Source of the DNA: Oligoflexales bacterium
Lineage (GTDB): Bacteria; Bdellovibrionota; Oligoflexia; Oligoflexales; Oligoflexaceae
DNA: 6,238 nucleotides
Reading direction: 5' to 3'
NCBI GenBank assembly: GCA_015232735.1
Contig: JADFZC010000158.1
Coordinates: forward strand, 1-6,238
Shown: piece by piece, positions 1 through 6,131 of the stretch
How the letters are laid out: each line of letters opens with the position of its first letter
Numbering within the stretch: the stretch's first letter is position 1
The notes under the pieces: generated by a model
What the model was told of the DNA's origin: nothing
The model's database searches: none
Seen by the model: the letters and a program-made list of their open reading frames with translations, nothing else
Position numbers and translations under genes: made by a program

Positions 1-1506
1 CTTTTTGCTCCAAAGGACTTCCTTGAAATTTTTTTCTGCATAATCGGAAATATCGTTCAATTGTAAGAAAAACAGTCCAACTTTTTGCATTGGACCTTTC
101 AACTCCCCTCCGCCATACTCAACAAAGAGTTCGGAAACTTTGTCGATGAAATCTTTTCGATATACTTTTCTTTCGGCTGGTGAAAACCATTCATTTTTCT
201 TCAGTTTCAAATAGGTTAAAAACACGCGGCTTCCCAATTTGGAAGTGATAAGGGTTCGCTTAAGGCTTGTTGCGAAACTCCGTTCTTTATTGGTCATTCT
301 GGTGGACTGACCCATGATACTTAATTTGTCGCCAATATCAGTCAGAAGACCATAAAGATTATGGTAACGGCCTTGGGTGAGAAATAGAGAGGTGTGAATA
401 TATTCGTTCATAGTAAAGAGAGCAAATCGATTTTGCCTGTTCCTTGAAAGCCAGCGGGTGACTGCAGCGAAGAATAGAGCTTTTTCCTCGCTTACCATAT
501 GATGATGGGCTTCGTTTAGACATTCTTCCAGCTCCTTCAGTTTTCCGATCATGCTATCTTCAGTTTTATTGCAGTATTCAATAATCTGGTTGTACCGGAA
601 AAGGATGTTATGCCTTGTGTCAAAAGACTTTTTTAAGGAGCTATGCTGCCTTTTCAACCGTGATGTCGATGGAAGGTTTTTAATGAAATCCTTGCTTGCG
701 TATGCATAACAAAATAGTGATGCCATGAGAAGATAATCCATCATCGAGTTCAACTTTTGCTCCTTCATGGCTTTTAACAATGGAGTTGGATCATTGCTTT
801 TTTGTGTATTTATGAAAGCCAGTTCCCAATCAAGTTTGGTCTGGTTTTCGTGTGAAAGCGGGTATTGCTTTTGCAGCGCAATCCCATTTTCCTCGGCACT
901 TTCAAGGTCTCCAAATATTCGTTGACATTTTATGATACCAAATCTGGCGTTAATGATATCGTCCGTATTTTCATGCCGGGTTTCTACTTGAAGATAGGCT
1001 TCCAGTGCCTCTCCTATATAACCTAGATAAAATGCACAATCTGCAACGGCTATGCGGCTTATGAAATGATTTTCATCAGAATGCCTTTCATCGGATTCCT
1101 CCTTAAACCGAACCATAACTTCCGATAAATTATGGTTCCACATGGAAAGCCAGTGGTCATTCATCTGTTGCATATATCTGCTTCGGGCTTTGTAAAGTTT
1201 ACCATAGAGTCCACTAATCCGGGAAATTCCTGGTCTAATTCCCAGAGCCTGCAGAGAATATTCCGCAATTTTCGACAGCTCGTTGAGCAGGGTATAATTG
1301 ATAATTCCCGAACCCTGCCCATTTTCGATCAACCAAAGGATAAGAAAAAACCGTTCAATGATATCTTTATCGTTTTGCAAGCTGGCTCTGGCACTGTTAA
1401 TACACACATGACATGCTGCTTCCATCCCATGATTTTGAACAATGGCAGTCATTCTCGCAATGGTGGATTCTTCAATTTCAAGCACGGATTCACTGGTAAG
1501 ACGCAT
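1..1506 (-). CDS. Partial large protein, helical/TPR-like N-terminus, possible start of ABC1/UbiB-like kinase domain (3' end off window)
   Basis: The frame is open for 502 codons from the ATG at 1506-1504 to the left edge, with no stop, so the C-terminus is missing. The start is well fixed: an AAAGGCGG ribosome site lies at 1510-1517 and an in-frame TAA at 1521-1519 excludes anything upstream. No signal peptide or clear membrane segment is visible. Residues about 150-216 look like two TPR-type helical hairpins (for example FYLGYIGEALEAYLQ and GDLESAEENGIALQKQYP). Most of the rest is charged and helical. Residues about 443-500 resemble the entry to ABC1/UbiB/ADCK atypical kinases: an AER...F..KVSELF segment is followed by GGGELKGPMQKVG, matching the family's 'GaxxKxGQ' element, but here KVGL replaces KxGQ at 475-478. 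The catalytic core would lie off the window, so the family call is inference. It could equally be an unrelated helical protein. It lies 388 nt downstream of the response regulator and is probably transcribed separately. Confidence 0.8.
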   Translation of the reverse strand, partial: MRLTSESVLEIEESTIARMTAIVQNHGMEAACHVCINSARASLQNDKDIIERFFLILWLIENGQGSGIINYTLLNELSKIAEYSLQALGIRPGISRISGLYGKLYKARSRYMQQMNDHWLSMWNHNLSEVMVRFKEESDERHSDENHFISRIAVADCAFYLGYIGEALEAYLQVETRHENTDDIINARFGIIKCQRIFGDLESAEENGIALQKQYPLSHENQTKLDWELAFINTQKSNDPTPLLKAMKEQKLNSMMDYLLMASLFCYAYASKDFIKNLPSTSRLKRQHSSLKKSFDTRHNILFRYNQIIEYCNKTEDSMIGKLKELEECLNEAHHHMVSEEKALFFAAVTRWLSRNRQNRFALFTMNEYIHTSLFLTQGRYHNLYGLLTDIGDKLSIMGQSTRMTNKERSFATSLKRTLITSKLGSRVFLTYLKLKKNEWFSPAERKVYRKDFIDKVSELFVEYGGGELKGPMQKVGLFFLQLNDISDYAEKNFKEVLWSKK

Positions 1507-1540
1507 AAGCCGCCTTTCTTAGGGAAAATTATTGTTTTGT

Positions 1541-1568
1541 ATATTCTACTAGGATATCATATTATCAA
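1541..1568 (-). promoter_or_regulatory. Candidate sigma-70-type promoter of the left-hand partial gene
   Basis: On the minus strand, TTGATA (1568-1563) is followed after 16 nt by GAATAT (1546-1541). The start codon lies 34 nt further on, at 1506. The -35 box matches the consensus well and the -10 box only moderately, in an AT-rich stretch where chance matches are common. It lies just outside the left end of the inverted-repeat element at 1579-1817, so the gene keeps a promoter independent of the upstream operon. Confidence 0.3.
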
Positions 1569-1578
1569 GATGGTAAAT

Positions 1579-1607
1579 ATGCCACTTCCTTAAGGAAAAA
1601 ACTTCAT
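1579..1607 (+). repeat. Left terminal inverted repeat of the MITE-like element
   Basis: Imperfect inverted partner of 1789-1817, with mismatches at element positions 10, 17, 21, 22 and 25. It includes the perfect 12-bp palindrome TTCCTTAAGGAA at 1586-1597, centred roughly 24 bp upstream of the candidate -35 box of the left-hand gene. Confidence 0.6.
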
Positions 1608-1664
1608 CCTAAGTGCAACGAAGGATTAAAACTTATGAAAAATGGTTCATCAAGTTTAAGGAAA

Positions 1665-1684
1665 CCTCGTCCTTCAGGGCGAGG
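1665..1684 (+). repeat. TTCA-loop hairpin, copy 1
   Basis: CCTCGTCC and GGGCGAGG pair over 8 bp (one G-T pair) around a TTCA loop. The core GTCCTTCAGGGC is identical to the hairpin at 1737-1758, while the outer stem differs with compensating changes on both sides. The flank GAGGTAGTTCAA resembles right ends of IS200/IS605-family (TnpB/IS1341-type) elements as I remember them. No transposase gene is present, so that relationship is inference. Confidence 0.65.
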
Positions 1685-1701
1685 TAGTTCAAGCTAACCA
1701 A

Positions 1702-1732
1702 AATCAGGAGAGGTTTAAAGCCTCTCCTGATT
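1702..1732 (-). terminator. Strong palindromic stem-loop, probable terminator of the operon
   Basis: AATCAGGAGAGG (1702-1713) pairs perfectly with CCTCTCCTGATT (1721-1732) over 12 bp around a 7-nt loop. Read on the minus strand, the stem runs into TTTTGGTT, a short imperfect U-tract, which would fit factor-independent termination of the transcript ending with the response regulator about 160 nt earlier. On the plus strand no T-run follows. It lies in the middle of the MITE-like element, so its primary role may be element structure, with termination a by-product. Confidence 0.5.
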
Positions 1733-1736
1733 CGAC

Positions 1737-1758
1737 ACCCGGTCCTTCAGGGCCGGGT
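1737..1758 (+). repeat. TTCA-loop hairpin, copy 2
   Basis: ACCCGGTCC and GGGCCGGGT pair over 9 bp (one G-T pair) around a TTCA loop. It is in the same orientation as the copy at 1665-1684, about 73 bp centre to centre, and shares the GTCCTTCAGGGC core. The outer stem is CCCG/CGGG where the first copy has CCTC/GAGG, so pairing is kept despite sequence change. Confidence 0.65.
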
Positions 1759-1788
1759 TTACTTTGAGGATATTCCGTTCTTCCCAAC

Positions 1789-1817
1789 ATGACGTGATTT
1801 ACTTAAGAAAGTGGCAT
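1789..1817 (-). repeat. Right terminal inverted repeat of the MITE-like element
   Basis: Reverse-complement partner of 1579-1607 (24 of 29 positions). Its outer 16 bp, CTTAAGAAAGTGGCAT at 1802-1817 on the plus strand, carry a single mismatch to the other end. It lies 77 nt downstream of the response regulator stop codon. Confidence 0.6.
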
Positions 1818-1894
1818 TCTCCCAGTGGGTTGATACCAACTTGAGCAAAGCTCCAGCACGTCGAAGTTAATTTATTGTATTTATTTAGAGAGCC

Positions 1895-3223
1895 TTAAAG
1901 ATCTTCAAGCTTGATCCTGAGAGTCTTACGGTCGATTCCAAGAATCTTTGCGGCAGCGCTTTTGTTTCCGTGTACTTCAAGCATTATATCCTTGATATAC
2001 TGCCTTTCAAGTTCCTGAAGTGTCACTCTTTGTGAAATTCTGTCATTTATTGCATATCTCATATGTGAAGGCAAATCGGCCATCTCTATCCTGTTGTCTT
2101 CATCCATAATGGTCGCGTGCAAAATCACATTTTCCAGTTCCCTGACGTTTCCCGGCCACGAGTAATTTTTGATCGCATGGAGCACTGAATCGGAAAGTTT
2201 TATATTTTCCTTGGAAAATTCCTTTGAAAATCTTCTTAGAAAATGATGTGAAAGCAAAATGACGTCATCATCCCTGTCTTTTAACGGTGGAATACTAATT
2301 TTGATGACGTTAAGTCTGTAGTAGAGATCCTCTCTGAAATGACCCGCCTCGACCAATTTTTCCAGATTTTTATTTGTGGCTGCGATGACCCTGACCTGAA
2401 TCGGCTGTTCGCGGTTTGATCCCAACATGCAGACTTTTTTCTCCTGAAGTACCCTGAGAAGTTTGACTTGATTTGCAAGGCTGGTTTCACTCACTTCATC
2501 AAGAAAAATTGTTCCTCCGTCGGCGACGTGGAAAAAGCCGGCCCTGGTTTCGGTTGCTCCTGTAAATGAACCCTTCATATGGCCGAAAAGTTCGCTTTCA
2601 AACAGCCCCTCTGGGATGGCTCCGCAATTTACCGGGACAAATGCCGAGGCTGCCCTGTCGCTATGGTAATGTATGGCTCTGGCCACAAGCTCTTTTCCTG
2701 TTCCGTTTTCCCCGGATATCAGAATAGTGGCAGATGTTGCCGAACATTTTTTTATGTATTTGAAAACGTCCTGAATGGGCTTGGAAGAACCGATTATGCC
2801 GAATTTTGCATATTCAATGGCATCCATCGGTTCAAGTCCTACGAGGCGGTATTTGACTTTCTCAAGAGTCTGACTTACTATGTGTAACAGTTCCGAGTCG
2901 GTGAAGGGTTTTTGAAGATACTCATCAGCGCCTATTTTCATGGCTTTTACGGCACTCTCGACCGATGGGTATCCTGTAAGCATGATAACAGCTATGTCAT
3001 TTCTGTTTTCCTTAACGTACTTGATAAGCTCAAGTCCGGAAATATGAGGCATCTTATAATCAGTAATGACAAGATTGACTGGTCGGCTTTCAATCATGCT
3101 TATCGCATCCATTACGTTGGTCGCTGTGAAAACTCTGTAATTGTCCGCCTCAAGATTCCGTCTTATGATTTCCAGTGTGCTGACTGTATCGTCAACAACA
3201 AGGATATTTCTGTTTTCATTCAT
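1895..3223 (-). CDS. Sigma-54-dependent response regulator, NtrC family (REC-AAA+-Fis HTH)
   Basis: A 442-residue cytoplasmic transcription activator with complete three-domain architecture and normal family length (numbering from the ATG at 3223). The receiver domain, about 5-120, has acidic D11/D12, the phospho-acceptor D55 in VITDYKMP, T83 and K105. The AAA+ domain, about 140-375, has Walker A GENGTGKE (171-178), the sigma-54 contact loop GSFTGA (218-223, the common GAFTGA with A to S), Walker B GGTIFLDEV (236-244), sensor I N284, arginine-finger candidates R297 and R303, and WPGNVREL (356-363). A Fis-type helix-turn-helix ends the protein at about 420-439 (NKSAAAKILGIDRKTLRIKL). It should remodel sigma-54 RNA polymerase at -24/-12 promoters when phosphorylated by the adjacent kinase. 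The gene overlaps the kinase stop as TGATG, implying translational coupling. A TTG at 3226 is a poorer alternative start. The target genes are unknown; control of the glutamate dehydrogenase operon is inference from position. Confidence 0.96.
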   Translation of the reverse strand: MNENRNILVVDDTVSTLEIIRRNLEADNYRVFTATNVMDAISMIESRPVNLVITDYKMPHISGLELIKYVKENRNDIAVIMLTGYPSVESAVKAMKIGADEYLQKPFTDSELLHIVSQTLEKVKYRLVGLEPMDAIEYAKFGIIGSSKPIQDVFKYIKKCSATSATILISGENGTGKELVARAIHYHSDRAASAFVPVNCGAIPEGLFESELFGHMKGSFTGATETRAGFFHVADGGTIFLDEVSETSLANQVKLLRVLQEKKVCMLGSNREQPIQVRVIAATNKNLEKLVEAGHFREDLYYRLNVIKISIPPLKDRDDDVILLSHHFLRRFSKEFSKENIKLSDSVLHAIKNYSWPGNVRELENVILHATIMDEDNRIEMADLPSHMRYAINDRISQRVTLQELERQYIKDIMLEVHGNKSAAAKILGIDRKTLRIKLEDL

Positions 3224-4317
3224 CAATAAGCCTTTTCTAAAGGAAAGAGAATTCTAAATTTTGATCCCTTGCCGACATCGCTCATGACTTCTATCTCGCC
3301 CTTGTGGGTTGTAACAATCCCATACACAACGGAAAGTCCGAGTCCAGTTCCTTCACTTACATCTTTTGTTGTAAAGAATGGAAGAAAAATTTTCTTCTGG
3401 ATCGATTTTGGAATGCCTATCCCTGTATCTTCAATGGTCAAAATGGCTTTTTTGTTTTTTACTTCGGTGTCGATGGAGAGGACTCCTCCGTTTTCCATGG
3501 CCTGGATTCCATTTATGGCAATATTGATGATGACTTGTTTAATCTGACTTGGATTTGCCATGAGGTATGGTCTGTTCGCAGAGAGCGATATCTTCAGTAC
3601 AATATTCTCCTTCTCGCATCTTTTTTCAAACAGGAAAAGACTCTCTTCGATAATTGTATTCAGGTTCACAGGCTCAAATTCTGAGGTGGCTGTCCGTGTG
3701 AAGACCATAAGTTTTTTGATGATTTCCTTTATGTATAGCGATGCCTGCTCAATTTTCAAGAGGTCTTCGTAAATCTGTTTTGAAAGGCCGTCATTTTTTT
3801 TAATGAGCTGAGTGTAACCAAGAATGTTGGCCATCGGCTCATTGATTTCGTGGGCTATGCCGGTTACAAGCTGCCCGATGGTTGCCAGACGGTCGGCATG
3901 CAGCAATTGTGTTTGAAGATTGTTCTTTTGCTCCTCGTCAGTCTTGCTCTTAACCGTTATGGACAATGTTCTGGCAATGGCGTTCAGCAGGTCCCTCTCT
4001 TCCTTCAGAAAAGGCCCCTCGAACATTGTCGGAAATTTTTCCAGATAACAGACTTCAATAAAGCCGCGAAGTTCCCCGGTGACTATTATGTCGCTTCGCT
4101 GGCTTCGCTTTGAAGTCCCCTCAAGCGAGGATGAGTAGCTGTCTCCATCCAGCACAATCCGGCAACTGGCTGACTCAGAGTGTTGCCATCCGCTTGGGAC
4201 AATCTGGGCAATCTGCTTAAGGATTTCGTTTAACGGCATGCTTGAGGCGACAATTTTCGCGACCTCATACATGCAGTTCAATTCCTTGGTCCGTTCAAGA
4301 AGTTCATGAGTAAGCAT
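3223..4317 (-). CDS. Cytoplasmic GAF-domain sensor histidine kinase
   Basis: A 364-residue kinase with no transmembrane segment or signal peptide, so it should sense a cytoplasmic cue. Residues about 10-120 form a GAF-type input domain (ELNCMYEVAKIVASS at the start; PSGWQ at 41-45). A helical linker leads to the dimerisation/phospho-acceptor domain, with the H-box HADRLATIGQLVTGIAHEIN and phosphorylated H156. The ATPase domain shows the N-box (NIAINGIQAM, 265-274), G1 DTGIGIP (297-303), F-box FLPFFTTK (311-318) and G2 GTGLGLS (323-329), all intact. H-box position 160 is E (HEINEP) where many kinases have N, a common variant. It overlaps the sigma-54 regulator by one base, so that protein is its likely partner. 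It starts 54 nt after the glutamate dehydrogenase stop. An in-frame TAG at 4323-4321 leaves ATG 4317 as the first possible start. The ligand cannot be read from the sequence; a nitrogen or energy metabolite is a guess from context. Confidence 0.95.
   Translation of the reverse strand: MLTHELLERTKELNCMYEVAKIVASSMPLNEILKQIAQIVPSGWQHSESASCRIVLDGDSYSSSLEGTSKRSQRSDIIVTGELRGFIEVCYLEKFPTMFEGPFLKEERDLLNAIARTLSITVKSKTDEEQKNNLQTQLLHADRLATIGQLVTGIAHEINEPMANILGYTQLIKKNDGLSKQIYEDLLKIEQASLYIKEIIKKLMVFTRTATSEFEPVNLNTIIEESLFLFEKRCEKENIVLKISLSANRPYLMANPSQIKQVIINIAINGIQAMENGGVLSIDTEVKNKKAILTIEDTGIGIPKSIQKKIFLPFFTTKDVSEGTGLGLSVVYGIVTTHKGEIEVMSDVGKGSKFRILFPLEKAY
3231..3236 (-). promoter_or_regulatory. Ribosome binding site deciding the response regulator start
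   Basis: AAAAGG on the minus strand lies 7 nt before the ATG at 3223 but only 4 nt before the TTG at 3226. This favours the ATG, which shares one base with the kinase stop (TGATG). Confidence 0.6.
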
Positions 4318-4332
4318 ATGCTATCTTAAATA

Positions 4333-4338
4333 TCTCCT
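4333..4338 (-). promoter_or_regulatory. Unusually distant ribosome binding site of the kinase gene
   Basis: AGGAGA on the minus strand is the only good Shine-Dalgarno match before the kinase, but it lies 15 nt from the ATG at 4317 rather than the usual 5-10. No alternative start lies closer, because a TAG in frame precedes the ATG. Translation of the kinase may therefore be deliberately weak compared with gdhA upstream. Confidence 0.45.
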
Positions 4339-4371
4339 GATTCAATTCATTTTTGGGGTGCCGGCCATGAT

Positions 4372-5718
4372 CTAAACGACTCCCTGGTCTATCATGGCCT
4401 CTGAAACTTTCCTGAAACCGAGGATGCTCGAACTTGCAGCGTAGTTTCTTTTTAATCCAAATTCGTTGCACACTTCAAGACAGCTGTCATGGATATTTTT
4501 CATTATCCTGCGAAGCTCCTCGTCAACTTTCTCTCTGTTCCATGGCGATTTGGTGGCATTTTGAGTAATTTCAAGACCGGAACAGGCCACGCCTCCGGCA
4601 TTGGATGCCTTTCCGGGAGCATAAAGGATTGAGCCGTTTTGAATTACGTGGGTCATGGCATCCAGAGTCAGCGGCAGATTCGCACCTTCGGCGATGCATA
4701 TGGTCCCATTGTCAATCAGCGCTTTTACGTCCTCATAATCGACTTCATTTTCCGTGGCACAGGGCAGGGCTATGTCGCATTTCACCCCCCAGGGTTTTTT
4801 CCCAGGGATGTAATTTACCTTGAATTTATCAGCATATTCCCTGACCTGATCCCTGCCGCCGATCCTCATCTTGCGCATGAATTCGATTTTTTCATCCTTG
4901 ACCCCATCCTGGTCATATATAAATCCGTCAGGACCGGAAAGAGTTACAACCTTGCCGCCAAGCTCATTGACTTTTTTTACAGCTCCCCACGAAACATTCC
5001 CAAATCCTGAAACCGCCACGGTACTGCCTCCCACGTTTCTGCCAATGGTTTTTAGCATCTCCTGGGTAAAGTACACAAGCCCATATCCCGTGGCCTCGGG
5101 ACGCAAAGGTATGCCGCCCCAGGTGATACCCTTCCCTGTAAGTACGCCGTCATACTTGCCTGTAATTCTTTTGTACTGCCCGAACATGTAGCCTATCTCC
5201 CTGGTCCCGACTCCTATGTCTCCCGCAGGGATATCGATGTTTTCACCAACATATTTATAAAGTTCCAGCATGAAACTTTGGCAAAAGCTCATAATTTCGT
5301 TATCAGATTTTCCTCTGGGGTCAAAATCTGATCCGCCCTTTCCGCCACCCATGGGGAGACCTGTCAGCGCATTTTTAAAGGTTTGTTCAAATCCGAGAAA
5401 TTTCAAAATGCTCAATGAGACGGAGGGATGAAACCTCAGGCCGCCCTTGTATGCGCCGATAGCGCTGTTGAATTCCACCCTGTGGCCGGTATTGATCTGT
5501 ATATTCCCCCTGTCATCCCTCCATGGGACTCTGAAGGAAATTGTTCTTTCCGGTTCGGTTATCCTTTCAAGGATTTTATTATTGCTATAGTAAGACGGAT
5601 TTTTTTCTATCGCCAGCGATATTGATTTGAATACTTCTACTACACTTTGAATAAACTCCTTTTCCCATGGATATTTGTTTTTTAAATGATTAAGAACTTT
5701 TTCAGCATAGGTATGCAT
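4372..5718 (-). CDS. gdhA: Glutamate dehydrogenase, hexameric ~450-residue type
   Basis: Catalyses the reversible reductive amination of 2-oxoglutarate with ammonium to glutamate in the cytoplasm. At 448 residues it is the standard length of the small hexameric bacterial enzymes. The substrate-binding domain shows YKGGLRFHPSV (K91), EQTFKNALTG (K115), LPMGGGKGGSDFDPRGK with catalytic K127, PAGDIGVG with catalytic D167, and S380 in the GGVACSGLE segment. These correspond to the known lysines, aspartate and serine of Clostridium symbiosum GDH. The Rossmann fold has SGFGNV (237-242) and, at the end of the second strand, SGPDGFIYD (261-269). That segment resembles the NAD-specific C. symbiosum enzyme rather than the DSSG type of E. 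coli NADP-GdhA, so the cofactor should not be assumed to be NADPH. GGAGG at 5729-5733 lies 10 nt before the ATG. The upstream Cys-rich gene ends only 18 nt away, and the kinase follows after 54 nt. No truncation is seen. Confidence 0.97.
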   Translation of the reverse strand: MHTYAEKVLNHLKNKYPWEKEFIQSVVEVFKSISLAIEKNPSYYSNNKILERITEPERTISFRVPWRDDRGNIQINTGHRVEFNSAIGAYKGGLRFHPSVSLSILKFLGFEQTFKNALTGLPMGGGKGGSDFDPRGKSDNEIMSFCQSFMLELYKYVGENIDIPAGDIGVGTREIGYMFGQYKRITGKYDGVLTGKGITWGGIPLRPEATGYGLVYFTQEMLKTIGRNVGGSTVAVSGFGNVSWGAVKKVNELGGKVVTLSGPDGFIYDQDGVKDEKIEFMRKMRIGGRDQVREYADKFKVNYIPGKKPWGVKCDIALPCATENEVDYEDVKALIDNGTICIAEGANLPLTLDAMTHVIQNGSILYAPGKASNAGGVACSGLEITQNATKSPWNREKVDEELRRIMKNIHDSCLEVCNEFGLKRNYAASSSILGFRKVSEAMIDQGVV

Positions 5719-5736
5719 AATTCGATTTCCTCCGTT

Positions 5737-6039
5737 TTACCTGTATTCTTCACAATGCCAGATTCCCGCCTCAGGTTTTTCCATTCCGCAGAATCCTTGA
5801 TTTTCACAGTTGATACAAAGCCCTCTGGCTGTTCCAAAAGGCGCTTTTCCTGCTTTGGTTTCCTCGCTCTCCTTCTTCATGAGATCAGCGAAAAATTTCG
5901 GTATCCTGTCGACTTCCGCTTCTTCACAGGGATCGTATTCCTCGCAGAAGTGAATCGAGGTTTTTGAATAGCTTTGATAGTGGCACTTCGATTGATGACG
6001 GCAATTCTGACAAATGGAATTTGTTCTTACTGTATCCAT
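5737..6039 (-). CDS. Small cysteine-rich protein with duplicated CxxC-x5-C-x11/12-CEEY module (function unknown)
   Basis: A 100-residue, soluble, acidic-looking protein of a family I cannot name. It is built from two copies of one motif: C10-x2-C13-x5-C19-x12-C32-EEY and C75-x2-C78-x5-C84-x11-C96-EEY. They are joined by a charged helical linker (about 40-70, with KFFADLMKKESEE), and an extra C38 follows the first copy. Four cysteines per module suggest that each binds one metal, zinc or an iron-sulfur centre; which one cannot be read from sequence. There is no signal peptide or membrane segment. The start is supported by GAGGGAG at 6047-6053, 7 nt before the ATG. The gene ends 18 nt before gdhA and the gdhA ribosome site lies in that gap, so the two are almost certainly cotranscribed. 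A role with glutamate dehydrogenase (redox or metal-dependent control, or electron transfer) is speculation from position. Confidence 0.85.
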   Translation of the reverse strand: MDTVRTNSICQNCRHQSKCHYQSYSKTSIHFCEEYDPCEEAEVDRIPKFFADLMKKESEETKAGKAPFGTARGLCINCENQGFCGMEKPEAGIWHCEEYR

Positions 6040-6083
6040 CTCTTGACTCCCTCATAAAAGTTGGTTTTTTCTATGGAGGTCTA

Positions 6084-6100
6084 TTCAAATTCTATGCCAG
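6084..6100 (-). promoter_or_regulatory. Weak sigma-54-like (-24/-12) element upstream of the operon
   Basis: The minus strand reads CTGGCATAGAATTTGAA, against the consensus TGGCAC-N5-TTGCA. The -24 GG and the 10-nt spacing are right, but the -12 dinucleotide is GA instead of GC and TGGCAT replaces TGGCAC. A start about 12 nt downstream would leave a leader of roughly 30 nt before the ATG at 6039, a sensible length. It is suggestive only because the last gene of the operon encodes a sigma-54 activator. Confidence 0.25.
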
Positions 6101-6131
6101 AGGAATTTGAGGGAGTTAAGCTGTGCATATG

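Larger units (their letters stand above)
1579..1817. mobile_element. MITE-like 239-bp non-coding element with terminal inverted repeats
   Basis: The first 29 bases (1579-1607) and the reverse complement of the last 29 (1789-1817) match at 24 positions. The outer 16 bp are ATGCCACTTCCTTAAG against ATGCCACTTTCTTAAG, with one mismatch. Inside lie three consecutive hairpins (1665-1684, 1702-1732, 1737-1758), and no ORF of useful length is present on either strand. Short size, terminal inverted repeats, strong internal secondary structure and an intergenic position are the hallmarks of miniature inverted-repeat transposable elements. No convincing target-site duplication is seen: the flanks are GGTAAAT on the left and TCTCCC on the right, and at best a 2-bp AT is shared if the ends are GCCAC. 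It is therefore either old or mobilised without a duplication. It fills most of the 388-nt gap between the response regulator and the left-hand gene. The remaining 1818-1894 holds only a small GAGC-AAA-GCTC hairpin and AT-rich sequence. A structured regulatory RNA is the main alternative. Confidence 0.55.

Noticed and set aside
1132..1593. Plus-strand open frame of 153 codons
   Set aside because: It lies antisense to the 502-codon minus-strand frame, which has a good ribosome site, a fixed start and domain-like content. The 153-residue translation has no recognisable motif.
1665..1758. Repeated hairpin cores considered as a CRISPR fragment
   Set aside because: There are only two copies of a 12-bp core, each itself a closed hairpin with differing outer stems, no regular repeat-spacer pattern and no cas genes.
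1507..1894. tRNA or other standard RNA gene in the intergenic gap
   Set aside because: No cloverleaf, TTCGA-type T-loop arrangement or CCA end fits. The visible structure is the inverted-repeat element with simple hairpins.
3224..3226. TTG start of the response regulator, giving a 443-residue protein
   Set aside because: The ATG one codon downstream is better spaced from AAAAGG and forms the usual TGATG overlap with the kinase stop.
2579..5967. Several plus-strand open frames of 65-126 codons opposite the regulator, kinase, glutamate dehydrogenase and Cys-rich genes, and one minus-strand frame (2281-2490) in another frame of the regulator
   Set aside because: All overlap strongly supported genes and show no family motifs; they are shadow frames.
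5981..5996. TGGCAC-N5-TTGAT on the plus strand, resembling a sigma-54 promoter
   Set aside because: It lies inside the Cys-rich coding sequence, points to the right with no gene following in the window, and has a faulty -12 element.
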